IMG/VR virus record: IMGVR_UViG_3300031963_000965
Coordinates: 1-23,072 of that record
DNA: 23,072 nt
Origin: a virus
Reading direction: 5' to 3' (one strand)
Shown here: positions 6,595-13,960 of the stretch, piece after piece
Position numbering within the stretch: position 1 is the stretch's first letter
Layout of the letters: each line of letters begins with the position of its first letter
Position numbers and translations under genes: made by a program
The notes under the pieces: generated by a model
Databases searched by the model: none
Told to the model about the DNA's origin: nothing
What the model saw: only the letters and a program-made list of their open reading frames with translations

Positions 6595-6793
6595 TAGTGG
6601 TGATTACTTTAAGGTTTCCCAAACCAACACGTTCAATACGGTTAGGCACGCCAATGGTCGGCTTACCAATCTTGGTTCTGGGTGCATATTTGTTGCCAGA
6701 ATCATCGAAGAACGCTTTGTCTTCAGATGACAGCGGAGGCGGCACTGGCTTGTTCTTGGATCGCGTCGGGCGACTGGGTACTGCTTTGTCCAT
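6575..6793 (-). CDS. Small protein overlapping the portal gene (72 aa)
   Basis: ATG 6793 is preceded by GGAG seven bases upstream, a good ribosome-binding site embedded in the portal coding sequence. The first 71 bases overlap the portal gene and the last 20 overlap the scaffold gene, so only the middle is free of other genes. The protein starts basic and Pro-rich (MDKAVPSRPTRSKNKPVPPP) and has an ordered-looking C-terminal half, KIGKPTIGVPNRIERVGLGN followed by LKVITTNGY. Relatives may be present in other cyanopodoviruses at this place. Function is unknown; position suggests head assembly. Confidence 0.75.
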   Translation of the reverse strand: MDKAVPSRPTRSKNKPVPPPLSSEDKAFFDDSGNKYAPRTKIGKPTIGVPNRIERVGLGNLKVITTNGYTDS

Positions 6794-8336
6794 TAATCAT
6801 CTCCATTGCTTGAGGGTTTTTACTTGGGTCAAGGATTGGTGTTTTAGCCAGCTGACCAATCTGCTGAGTAATTGCCATATCCTTCTGCATCGCCATGTTG
6901 CGTTGCATCTCGCCTTGCATCTGCTGTTCTGTTTTCACAAGGTTAAGAACATCAATACCTTGTGCAGCAGCAAGACGCTTGACTACCTCAATACTGTTGA
7001 TGTATTTAGCAATTGCCTCAGGCCCCATTGTCTGAGCAATGGTCGTCATGAAAGCAGCAAGGCTTTCACGATCCTGACCACGCCCCAATGCATTGACACC
7101 AGCAACAATCGTTGGCTTTACAATATCCTTTGGAAGACGAGGAATTTGACCAGTCTTCTGGAATACATTAAGTTTACGGTTCAGGTAAGGAACCAAGAAC
7201 TCAGTAGTCAGCAAAGAGAAGAGACCACCAAGCTGTTGCTCTAGTTCCATCTGAGTCATCCGCACTTCTTCAGCAGTAGTGCGTTCAGATTGACGAACAG
7301 AAAGAATCAGGAAGGCTTCACTAAGACGCCGTTCCAGTGATTGCATCATTTCATAGGCGGTTCTAAAGTCAGCAGTTTTGCCGACTTGAATGACGCCAAT
7401 ATCATCGGGTCGCCCTTGAACGATAGCACCGTTACCTGCAGCCGCCAGGGTGGCCGGTTTAGTGGTGCTTGAGGGTGACACTACGAAGACAACTTTAGCG
7501 GCTGCTGCAGAGCCTTCTACGAGGGCCTGAGAGAGTGCTTCAAGGGAACGGAGATCACCGATAAACTCTTCGACTCTTCCCCGTCCGTACACCTCCCCAT
7601 CAACTGTGTTGAAGCGAAGGACAAGCCAGGGGTTAGCTTCAATCGGAGCCTTACCCATTGAACCAGGAATGATCTTGTCTTCGTATTCCTGATGCCAGAC
7701 AAACCTATTGTTGTCACGGCGGATATGGGTGTAGATGTCTGCTTCATCATTACGTTCAGCCTCAGTACCTGCAACGCTATTAGGCATTGCTTGAGGAAGA
7801 ACTTTCATCAGAAGCTTCTTGGAGATGCGTTCTTTGGTGACTATTTCAAGCACATTACCGTTGCCATCTCTTTCTACAACATAGCGATTAAGCGGATACA
7901 GCTTGAGCTGATCCTTACCCATAAAGATCAACGCATTACCTGCAACAACCAAATGCTTCAGTGCTTGGTGTACAACGACACGATCACTAGAAGCAGCAAT
8001 TGATTCAAGAATAGTACGTTCAATCTTGGCAAAGGACAGGTCAAGCTCAGACCTGACTTCTGGTGGGAAATCAGTGCCAAGTGCAGTGTCATCTACTTGC
8101 AGCTTAAAGAAGCTGGTTTGAGGAGGCAGTAGAGCCAGCATCAACTTAGATGCCAGAGTGACCACCCCCTTTGCACCAACGCTTTGCCACGGTGTAGGGA
8201 GATGACGTGCACCTTTCACAAACTCCTCTTCACCTCGATTGAGGTAAGGCAGTGTCAGGTCTGCTGCTTGTCTTGCTACGTTTAGAAATTGGGAACGATC
8301 ACTTGCTAAATAGTCATACCGTGTTTTGGCTGACAT
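6723..8336 (-). CDS. Portal / head-tail connector protein (T7 gp8-like)
   Basis: The 537-residue product is the dodecameric portal through which DNA is packaged and ejected. The N-terminal region RQAADLTLPYLNRGEE and the motif LPTPWQSVGAKGVVTLASKL are diagnostic of the T7-like family, and length fits. The Gln/Met-rich C-terminal tail (EQQMQGEMQRNMAMQKDM and beyond) is also usual. ATG 8336 overlaps the stop of the upstream gene as TAATG. The end overlaps the small 72-aa gene. Confidence 0.95.
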   Translation of the reverse strand: MSAKTRYDYLASDRSQFLNVARQAADLTLPYLNRGEEEFVKGARHLPTPWQSVGAKGVVTLASKLMLALLPPQTSFFKLQVDDTALGTDFPPEVRSELDLSFAKIERTILESIAASSDRVVVHQALKHLVVAGNALIFMGKDQLKLYPLNRYVVERDGNGNVLEIVTKERISKKLLMKVLPQAMPNSVAGTEAERNDEADIYTHIRRDNNRFVWHQEYEDKIIPGSMGKAPIEANPWLVLRFNTVDGEVYGRGRVEEFIGDLRSLEALSQALVEGSAAAAKVVFVVSPSSTTKPATLAAAGNGAIVQGRPDDIGVIQVGKTADFRTAYEMMQSLERRLSEAFLILSVRQSERTTAEEVRMTQMELEQQLGGLFSLLTTEFLVPYLNRKLNVFQKTGQIPRLPKDIVKPTIVAGVNALGRGQDRESLAAFMTTIAQTMGPEAIAKYINSIEVVKRLAAAQGIDVLNLVKTEQQMQGEMQRNMAMQKDMAITQQIGQLAKTPILDPSKNPQAMEMINGQSSTQSPDAIQEQASAASAVI

Positions 8337-9034
8337 TATGCGAAGTTAAGATTAGAGATCATCATGCTTCGGTTCAACTGTTTCGTTCCCTTTGTAGAGA
8401 GACCCAGTTGACGACGACTTGACTTTTTAGATTTGAGACCGGCAGCACTGTCAATACCAGCACCACCACCAGGGAGACCATTACCATCAAGTTGAGAAGT
8501 GGTATCAGCAGCAGGAGTACCCACGTCTCCTCCCATATCCCCACCGTAGTCACCACCAAAGTCACCACCAGTTTCACCGCTGTAATCACCGGTGCCAGTA
8601 TCCGTGGTATCTAAACCAGTATCAACAGGTGCTTGTGCGGTGGGTTTCGCAGTTGGACCACCATATCCTCTGGGGAGGACAGTAGCGGTTGAACCTTTGC
8701 TGCCAATAAAGAGAGTGCTCTTAGGGTCAAGCTTCCCTGCAGATTTGATCTGATTGATGATCGGGTTGACAGGCTGATTAAAAGCGCTATACTTATAATA
8801 ATCGTTTGGCGAAAAGTATGCGCCTTTGTTGTACTGATTGACAACACCAGAGTTAATCGTCAGGCCTTTGTTAGCAACTGCACGTTCTAAAACGCGGTTA
8901 GCATTGCCACCGGCATCGATGATGCGCTCAAACTCTTTACGACCAAGATTACCGTTCTGCGCTGCTTGGCCAATCAGTTGTGTTACTTGTTGCCGTTGTT
9001 CTTGCTGACGTTGTTCTTGTTTCTTTTTAGCCAT
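8336..9034 (-). CDS. Hypothetical protein with Gly/Asp-rich repeat region (232 aa)
   Basis: I choose ATG 9034 (MAKKKQEQRQQEQRQQVTQL), which overlaps the previous stop by eight bases, over the earlier ATG at 9061. The protein has a basic Gln-rich start, an ordered middle (about residues 20-115, with a YFSPNDYYKYSAFNQPVNPI segment), a low-complexity part near 130-175 made of Asp-Thr-Gly and repeated GGD(F/Y/M/V) units, and a basic C-terminus (LKSKKSSRRQLGLSTKGTKQ). It lies just before the portal gene and is coupled to it by TAATG. The family is not recognised. The repeat region could be a flexible linker or bind metal; this is not shown. Confidence 0.8.
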   Translation of the reverse strand: MAKKKQEQRQQEQRQQVTQLIGQAAQNGNLGRKEFERIIDAGGNANRVLERAVANKGLTINSGVVNQYNKGAYFSPNDYYKYSAFNQPVNPIINQIKSAGKLDPKSTLFIGSKGSTATVLPRGYGGPTAKPTAQAPVDTGLDTTDTGTGDYSGETGGDFGGDYGGDMGGDVGTPAADTTSQLDGNGLPGGGAGIDSAAGLKSKKSSRRQLGLSTKGTKQLNRSMMISNLNFA

Positions 9035-9212
9035 CTTCAATACGTGTTTTAATCCACTCAATTACTGAGCGCTGGCCACTTTTGTACATCACCATATTGA
9101 TTGGATCAATGGGGTGAGGGAGAAACTCAGGAAAGTTTTCCTCCAACTCCTCCAACAACTTCTCAGTTGTCAACCCAAGATTCAACCCAAGCTCTTTGGT
9201 TTCAATGATCAT
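9027..9212 (-). CDS. Small conserved-type phage protein (61 aa)
   Basis: This 61-residue ORF is linked by ATGA to the gene before it and overlaps the next gene by eight bases. It is acidic and helical (TTEKLLEELEENFPEFLPHP), then has MVMYKSGQRSVIEWIKTRIE, a segment of a type I associate with small proteins upstream of the portal in T7-like phages. Function is unknown. The packed overlaps on both sides make it a convincing gene. Confidence 0.8.
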   Translation of the reverse strand: MIIETKELGLNLGLTTEKLLEELEENFPEFLPHPIDPINMVMYKSGQRSVIEWIKTRIEDG

Positions 9213-10045
9213 CAGACGTTAAGCCAGGATCCTTTGTAACCCATGTTGGTATTGAATGCACTCATCCACGGAGATGTGAATTGATCATACCCTTGAGAAC
9301 CAAGCTTCTTAGTTGGGTCTTGTCCATTGTTTGTCCAACGTGTAGGTACAGCTGATTCTCCCTGCATGATGCGATCCACACCTTGGGGAGTTTGTGCGTA
9401 GTACCCATTCTCCAAGATGTTACGTGCAACGTCCGGCGTGTAGGGACTGTTCGATAAGTCATTATCTTGGTTGCCTTGAGTTGAGTACCAAGTAACACCA
9501 CGATCTTGCAGACCTCCACGACCTAAGCCAATGTTACTCTCTCCAGCAGGGTTGAACATGACACGTCCAGGTGTGGAGAACTGTGCATTAGGCCCCTGCG
9601 TGTATGCACGATATGACTCAGGGTTATCGTTCTGCCAGTTATCCAACACTGCCATCGGACGGACACCAATCATCAGACTGCTGTTTCCATAGTCTTTGGA
9701 ACCACGGAAGCCCTCAAGTGCATCACGGATCTGTTGATCAGAATAACCAGCAGCTTGAGCGCGACCCCATGCAGCACCATCAAAGGCACCCATCTTGTTC
9801 TGACTGGTCAGCAGATTGTTGTAGTCAGCATTTCGATCACGACCGCTGGCATACTTCAAAATGTCATTGGATTGCCAAGAGTTAGCTGCTTGAGCAACTC
9901 GGTTGGTAGTACGAGTGGATGCTTTGTTGGGAGTACGACTTGCAGTAGCAGTACGCACATTCTTTGGAGCTGTGCTACGAGCAGGTGCTGCAGCTGCACT
10001 TGTTTTAGTACTCTTTTGAGGAGTACGTTGCTTTTGTTTTGCCAT
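9212..10045 (-). CDS. Hypothetical protein, basic N-terminus (277 aa)
   Basis: ATG 10045 has AGGA four bases upstream. The first 50 residues are very basic and Ala/Thr/Ser-rich (MAKQKQRTPQKSTKTSAAAA), followed by a globular part rich in Asn, Gln, Gly, Trp and Tyr (for example YSDQQIRDALEGFRG and PSESYRAYTQG-like stretches). There are no cysteines and no enzyme motif that I can recognise. It begins the block between RNR and portal, where some related phages carry hli and psbA. The composition and position would suit a virion or packaging-associated protein; that is inference. Confidence 0.8.
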   Translation of the reverse strand: MAKQKQRTPQKSTKTSAAAAPARSTAPKNVRTATASRTPNKASTRTTNRVAQAANSWQSNDILKYASGRDRNADYNNLLTSQNKMGAFDGAAWGRAQAAGYSDQQIRDALEGFRGSKDYGNSSLMIGVRPMAVLDNWQNDNPESYRAYTQGPNAQFSTPGRVMFNPAGESNIGLGRGGLQDRGVTWYSTQGNQDNDLSNSPYTPDVARNILENGYYAQTPQGVDRIMQGESAVPTRWTNNGQDPTKKLGSQGYDQFTSPWMSAFNTNMGYKGSWLNV

Positions 10046-10073
10046 GATTCCTAAGCAATGGAATTGTTAATGC

Positions 10074-10787
10074 CTAAGCATATTGGGGTAGATTTGGATT
10101 CGCATGCTCAAAGAATGCAGGCATCCGAGCACGTTGTGTTTCAATAAGTCCTTCTGCTTTTCCGGCGTACATCAAGCTGTCGCTTTGATCAAGCCAGAAC
10201 TGCTTATCAAGGTACTTGTTCTCAGACTTCTTGAGTGGTTGCATCACCCAGGCAATGGTTGCCTTCCTGAGGCGATCAAGAGAAGGAGATACAGTGAGAC
10301 CAAGCTCACGACATACCAAGCTATTCGTTGCCACATGTACTTGCTCATCCCTACTTATGTCGGCGGATACTGTTCGTAAGCCAGCGTCACCATTAAAGCG
10401 GAAGAAGGGGAGTAGAACGAAGAAAATTGCACGCTCGGCCACCATTGCTTTGAGGACCGTATGATCAGGATGCGCCGTCCAAGCATCGCGGAGTCGCATT
10501 GCTTCTGCTTCAGCAACTGGGTCAGTGCCGATAGCTTGGGCGATGTAACCGAGAGCCAAGTCGTGGTTAACTTCGTCTTTGATGTTGGATCGCAGTAAGT
10601 CCCGCGATAGCTCTGGAACTTCATTCTTCAATGCATCATCAATAAAGTCGCCAACAGGAAGTTCCATATGGCGTAGGGCGAGAGCCCGAAAGATGGTTTC
10701 TTCCGAGCCCTCAGCAAGCTGACCAGCAGTGGTTTGCACTGGGGTCCACTTACGTTTACGACTAAATAGTTTCTGATAGGGGTTCAT
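10074..10787 (-). CDS. nrdB: Class I ribonucleotide reductase beta subunit, cyanophage type
   Basis: This is the small metal-binding subunit that should generate the radical for the alpha subunit encoded just upstream. Starting at ATG 10787 (TAATG overlap with the alpha stop, GGAGAG five bases upstream) it has 237 residues, shorter than the roughly 320-380 of usual NrdB. Metal ligands can be placed: E42 (spacing of the first carboxylate), E72-x-x-H75 (DEVNHD), E118 (AERAIFF) and E148-x-x-H151 (RDEQVH). The residue four after H75, where the radical Tyr sits in E. coli NrdB, is Leu79. Tyr236 near the end could be the C-terminal radical-transfer Tyr. This agrees with the class I reannotation published for the Prochlorococcus phage P-SSP7 RNR. 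Such genes are often left as 'hypothetical'. Confidence 0.85.
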   Translation of the reverse strand: MNPYQKLFSRKRKWTPVQTTAGQLAEGSEETIFRALALRHMELPVGDFIDDALKNEVPELSRDLLRSNIKDEVNHDLALGYIAQAIGTDPVAEAEAMRLRDAWTAHPDHTVLKAMVAERAIFFVLLPFFRFNGDAGLRTVSADISRDEQVHVATNSLVCRELGLTVSPSLDRLRKATIAWVMQPLKKSENKYLDKQFWLDQSDSLMYAGKAEGLIETQRARMPAFFEHANPNLPQYA

Positions 10788-12190
10788 TACTCTCCGCAGT
10801 TGCAATCAGGAGCAGGGTCATTTAGTAGTTGCTCCAAGTAATCGTCAACTTCAGACTCATCGAGCGCAGCGTATGCACTGGACTTGTCTTGAGTGTCTCC
10901 CATTACCTGAAGCGAATAGTAAAGGGAGGTCTGCGGTGATTGCAGCCACTCCTCAATGAATGCTTCGTCATAGGTGATCACATCTGACCAGCTATTGAAC
11001 GAGTATCCATGAAGAAGTCCCGTCATATTCAGCAACCGGACAATACCGTTTGCTACTTTGAAATAATCATCCCAGCCAACTTCAGACGCGATCTCAACAG
11101 GACCGTAGTCAAAGCTCTGGACACCAAAGGTGCCGCTATCACGGTCCACTTGACGAGCAATGGGAGGAGCAATCTCAGGGGTTGTGGTGTACCCATCAAG
11201 ATCCTTATAGCGGTAGCTGCACGAGGCAGTAGGGGCAATGGCAAAGGCACGGACCATGTTGTTAGCCTTAGCGATTGCAGCCGCCTCACGGATACCAGCA
11301 TGGATCTCATGAGCTAGTACTGAAGCAGGAGTGTGTTCATGAGGACGGTTGTTGACGATGTGATCCAACGCCTCACCAAACTCCTTGTATGTCACCCCTT
11401 GTTGACGGAGCAGGTTGGAAAGTCCAAGCATTCCGAGACCGACTTGGCGATCAACCTCAGGAGTGAGGTATTCACCGCTGTCTCCAACACCTGTCTTTGC
11501 GTGGAGGTGACACAGTTCGGACATTCCACGTGAAAACGCAGATCGAATGTCATCAAATTGGCATGCCCCAAGGTTGACATGTTGCAGTAGACAGGTGCCC
11601 CGTGTTGGCAGGTACACCTCCAGGCAAACATTTCCGTAGATACGTTGTCCACGTTTATCGATTTTAGTTTTGTTGAGCCAAACGTCGCCGCGTTTGATGG
11701 CAAGAATTAGCGCTTCCTTGACTTCGTTCGTGGCAACATTCCACCAATGCTGGTTAATGTTGACGCAGCGCTTAACCCAAGGCAGCTCACTACGACTAGC
11801 AGTAATGAACTCAAGCACATCAGGATGGTTGAGATCAAGATGACATACAACTGCTCCATTTTTGTAGACACCACCCCTACGAAGAATCTCATTCAACGTT
11901 GAGTAGATCTTTGCAAACGAGACAGGACCCGACGCAACCAAGCCCTTACCATTCTCCGCCCCTTTAGGTCGCAACTTAGATAGATGTACAGCAACACCAG
12001 CTCCATATCGCAGAGCATGGCTAACAAAACGCCAGGACGCTTCGATTCCATTAGGTCCCTCCATAGTGTCTTCAACAACGAAGACTGTACAACTTACAGG
12101 AAGACGAGATGTCGGATCATCAATCCAACTTTGTACACGGCCAGTTCGTGCGATGAGTTCTTTTTCCACAGTAGTATCAGACAAGATCAA
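10787..12190 (-). CDS. nrdA: Ribonucleotide reductase alpha (catalytic) subunit, cyanophage type, class I
   Basis: The enzyme converts ribonucleotides to deoxyribonucleotides for phage DNA synthesis. Visible catalytic parts are Cys34 (LPVSCTVF), the N187-x-C189-x-E191 triad (GNVCLE), Cys200 as the redox partner, the IAPTASCS loop (318-325) and a CNCGE tail with Cys463/465 for reduction by thioredoxin-like donors. The Tyr424-Tyr425 pair in SLYYSLQV corresponds to the radical-transfer dyad of class I enzymes and argues against a B12-dependent class II enzyme, the label such genes often carry. At 467 residues it is compact and lacks an N-terminal ATP-cone. The start given is TTG 12190, overlapping the MazG-like stop by 14 bases; a GTG at 12169 is an alternative and neither has a clear ribosome-binding site. 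Confidence 0.9.
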   Translation of the reverse strand: MILSDTTVEKELIARTGRVQSWIDDPTSRLPVSCTVFVVEDTMEGPNGIEASWRFVSHALRYGAGVAVHLSKLRPKGAENGKGLVASGPVSFAKIYSTLNEILRRGGVYKNGAVVCHLDLNHPDVLEFITASRSELPWVKRCVNINQHWWNVATNEVKEALILAIKRGDVWLNKTKIDKRGQRIYGNVCLEVYLPTRGTCLLQHVNLGACQFDDIRSAFSRGMSELCHLHAKTGVGDSGEYLTPEVDRQVGLGMLGLSNLLRQQGVTYKEFGEALDHIVNNRPHEHTPASVLAHEIHAGIREAAAIAKANNMVRAFAIAPTASCSYRYKDLDGYTTTPEIAPPIARQVDRDSGTFGVQSFDYGPVEIASEVGWDDYFKVANGIVRLLNMTGLLHGYSFNSWSDVITYDEAFIEEWLQSPQTSLYYSLQVMGDTQDKSSAYAALDESEVDDYLEQLLNDPAPDCNCGE

Positions 12191-12557
12191 TCAGTGAAGG
12201 TTCGTAGTAGTTAGGCCCTTTGAGAATCTTTCCATCCTCACGACGTATGGGCTTGCCGTCTTCCCCAAGCTTGCTCATGTTGCTGGCATGCACTCGGTTA
12301 TATGCTGTTTGCAGATCCCAACTAAACGCTGCAGCCATCTGATGACACACGTACACCAGATCAGCAAGCTCCTTCAGTAGATGCTCACGTGCCCGCTTGT
12401 TCGTGATGTCTTCAAGTAGATCAAGGTATGCATGAGCAACCTCTAGGTGCTCCTCATCGATCAAATTCTGTTGCAGTTTCAAAGAGGTATTCGTCAGCCC
12501 AAGCGGCAGTTCGTACGCTCTCCGAAATTCGTGTGCTGCTGTTTCGTAGAAACTCAC
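12177..12557 (-). CDS. mazG: MazG/HisE-like nucleotide pyrophosphohydrolase
   Basis: The all-alpha NTP-pyrophosphatase signature is clear: an EE-x-x-E set in NLIDEEHLEVAH, E-x-x-D in KELADLVYVCHQM and an N-x-x-K element in HASNMSK, followed by GKILKGPNYYEP, usual in the cyanophage/PRA-PH-like group. Cyanophage MazG proteins hydrolyse (d)NTPs and have been discussed as modulators of host nucleotide or alarmone pools. I prefer the GTG at 12557 (VSFYETAAHEFRRAYELP), giving 126 residues, the usual size. The frame is open up to 12656, but that would bury most of the DUF3310 gene. Even so it overlaps that gene by 104 bases. It directly precedes the RNR genes. Confidence 0.85.
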   Translation of the reverse strand: MSFYETAAHEFRRAYELPLGLTNTSLKLQQNLIDEEHLEVAHAYLDLLEDITNKRAREHLLKELADLVYVCHQMAAAFSWDLQTAYNRVHASNMSKLGEDGKPIRREDGKILKGPNYYEPSLIDLV

Positions 12558-12735
12558 GTTCGTTTTCAAGGTAGTGGATTGCTTTAGTGAGGTCGTCAAT
12601 GGGGTCTGCTGTTGGCTTCTTTCCACAACGGCAGATATATTTGATTGCATTACCAAGATGGAAACTTAATTGTTGTTCTCGGATGAAGTCTCCGACTTTC
12701 CAACTTGATCCATAGTGCTCTGGGCTATCGGCCAT
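12454..12735 (-). CDS. DUF3310 family protein (93 aa)
   Basis: The first 63 residues carry the DUF3310 pattern: DSPEHYGSSWKVGDFI, then LSFHLGNAIKYICRCGKK, then DPIDDLTKAIHYLENE. Members are common in T7-like and other phages; some are annotated as nucleotide-kinase-like, but no activity is established that I can rely on. The last 30 residues are outside the domain and lie wholly in the overlap with the MazG-like gene. The start ATG 12735 lies inside the preceding small gene, with which it overlaps by 70 bases. Confidence 0.85.
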   Translation of the reverse strand: MADSPEHYGSSWKVGDFIREQQLSFHLGNAIKYICRCGKKPTADPIDDLTKAIHYLENEREFLRNSSTRISESVRTAAWADEYLFETATEFDR

Positions 12736-12878
12736 TGCTTTACAAGATTGGATACAGTGTTAGTGAGGTAAAAGTTCTGATGTTGCAATGCAAGAAGGAC
12801 AGTGATGATGTCCTCCTTTCTTGATTCAGGTAGCAAATCGTTCAGGCGTCTCATCTTGAACTGCTGCTCCACCGTCAT
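12666..12878 (-). CDS. Small NblA-like protein (about 70 aa)
   Basis: From ATG 12878 the product begins MTVEQQFKMRRLNDLL and continues ITVLLALQHQNFYLTNTVSN and LVKQW. The (L/V)EQQF-x-x-R start followed by an amphipathic helix pair is the pattern of NblA, the small cyanobacterial adaptor that triggers phycobilisome breakdown; several freshwater cyanophages carry nblA genes. Here the similarity is limited to the N-terminal motif, overall length and helical character, so I call it NblA-like only. The gene overlaps the exonuclease gene by 53 bases and the DUF3310 gene by 70. An ATG two codons earlier (12884) is equally possible; GGAG directly abuts the chosen ATG, which is too close for normal use. 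Confidence 0.6.
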   Translation of the reverse strand: MTVEQQFKMRRLNDLLPESRKEDIITVLLALQHQNFYLTNTVSNLVKQWPIAQSTMDQVGKSETSSENNN

Positions 12879-13620
12879 CTCCATCACTGGGGGTGGGGGT
12901 CCAAAGGATTGGCTCATTGGTGTCGAAGTTGTAGTCGGTGTACTGGAGAATCCGCGCGAGACGTGCATTAAGAAGAGCATCATCTTCAGTCATTCCTCGT
13001 TCTTCAAAGGCTTGAACAACTGTTTCCCAACAGCAGCCATGTTTATCGAGGAGGGCATCAGCACGTTTGATACCAATCCCAGGAGCACCTGCATAACCAT
13101 CTGTCTGGTCACCGCTCATCGTTTGAATCAGATGCCATCGATCTCCCTCTTCCTTGGTGATTTCAATCACAGGATTCTTGAGATCAAACAGCAGTCCTGG
13201 TATCTGCCTCATGTCCTTATCGGGTGAGCAGATAATCAGTTCGTTCTCTGATTCAATTGGATCTGTTGCGTAGATACCAAGAGCATCGTCAGCCTCAAGA
13301 TTGTCAACGACCATGGTGATGTAGTTGTCACCACACCAGTTGAGCAGACGCTTGTAGCCACAGGGCTTCTTCCTATTTCGATGACCCTTGTAATCCGGGT
13401 AAATTTTTTTCCTGAAATTCTTTGAGCTACTGAAGAACAGGATGAAGTCATCGAACTGACCCATGCATTCAGCAATGGACATCAGCTCTTTCTGGAATAG
13501 TTCCAGTACATCAGAGAAGCGACTTGTGACAACAATTAGGTCGTCGTCGTAGTCGATCTCATCTTCACAGGCAGCACACGCCCTGTATGCAATGAAGTCA
13601 GCGTCAATCAATAAAGTCAA
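12826..13620 (-). CDS. 5'-3' exonuclease (T7 gp6-like, FEN/PIN family)
   Basis: The 264-residue protein is a flap-nuclease-type 5'-3' exonuclease, which in T7 removes RNA primers and degrades host DNA. Conserved acidic metal-binding sites are visible: IDADF at the N-terminus, NLEADDALG, SPDKDM and SGDQTDG, followed by the helix-hairpin motif APGIGIKRAD. KGHRNRKKP is the basic arch region. The start codon is TTG (13620), overlapping the previous TGA, and it is well supported by GGGAGAG about five bases upstream. The Gly/Asp-rich C-terminus is encoded in the overlap with the NblA-like gene. Confidence 0.93.
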   Translation of the reverse strand: MTLLIDADFIAYRACAACEDEIDYDDDLIVVTSRFSDVLELFQKELMSIAECMGQFDDFILFFSSSKNFRKKIYPDYKGHRNRKKPCGYKRLLNWCGDNYITMVVDNLEADDALGIYATDPIESENELIICSPDKDMRQIPGLLFDLKNPVIEITKEEGDRWHLIQTMSGDQTDGYAGAPGIGIKRADALLDKHGCCWETVVQAFEERGMTEDDALLNARLARILQYTDYNFDTNEPILWTPTPSDGDDGGAAVQDETPERFAT

Positions 13621-13823
13621 AACTCTCCCAATGCCTCCCTGATTGTCTTTTCAGCAAAGCCACTTGCACGCAAGATTATTCGGAACTGTTCGACATAGCC
13701 TTGGATAGTCATGTCAGTAGCATCAAATTTAAAGGTGTACTTGTTCACTGATGGGTAGTGAGGCAGGTCACCGTTCTTGCAATCAAGGGTTACTGTGATC
13801 CATGTTGAGACCTCATTGGTCAT
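13617..13823 (-). CDS. Small hypothetical protein (68 aa)
   Basis: ATG 13823 overlaps the TGA of the 46-aa gene and the stop overlaps the TTG start of the exonuclease gene, so the gene is translationally packed on both sides. The sequence mixes beta-like segments (TWITVTLDCKNGD, YTFKFDATDMTIQGYVEQF) with a helical end (AEKTIREALGEF). No family recognised. By position between replication genes it may assist DNA metabolism, but nothing shows this. Confidence 0.78.
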   Translation of the reverse strand: MTNEVSTWITVTLDCKNGDLPHYPSVNKYTFKFDATDMTIQGYVEQFRIILRASGFAEKTIREALGEF

Positions 13824-13960
13824 TTGCCTTGGCCTCGACGTAGTTTCTTGGTGCCTTTGGGTAAGGAGCGGGTTCCGTTTCCCTGTCTGGTGTGCTTGAA
13901 CTTGGCACGTGATTCAAATTGTTTTTTAGCCAAGTTGGTTTTTGATTTAGTCGTAGGCAT
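13820..13960 (-). CDS. Very basic 46-aa protein
   Basis: This short ORF runs from ATG 13960 (TAATG with the gene before) to TGA 13820 (ATGA with the gene after). The peptide starts MPTTKSKTNLAKKQFESRAK and ends KGTKKLRRGQGK, with about a third Lys/Arg and only three acidic or aromatic positions of note. It would bind nucleic acid or acidic proteins non-specifically; a role as a small DNA- or RNA-binding factor is an inference. Perfect stop-start overlaps on both sides make it a convincing gene despite its size. Confidence 0.75.
   Translation of the reverse strand: MPTTKSKTNLAKKQFESRAKFKHTRQGNGTRSLPKGTKKLRRGQGK

Noticed and set aside
6597-7244. Plus-strand ORF of 215 aa opposite the portal gene
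   Set aside because: It is antisense to a firm portal gene, Cys/His/Leu-rich in the way of shadow frames, and has no recognisable motif or neighbour on that strand.
10050-10083. Repeated GCTTAGG motif before the 277-aa gene, similar to the capsid palindrome
   Set aside because: One copy is formed by the stop codon of the RNR beta gene and the other by a ribosome-binding site, so the similarity has ordinary causes.
12558-12656. ATG start at 12656 for the MazG-like protein
   Set aside because: It would add 33 residues not typical of the family and bury most of the DUF3310 domain; the GTG at 12557 gives a standard MazG-like N-terminus.
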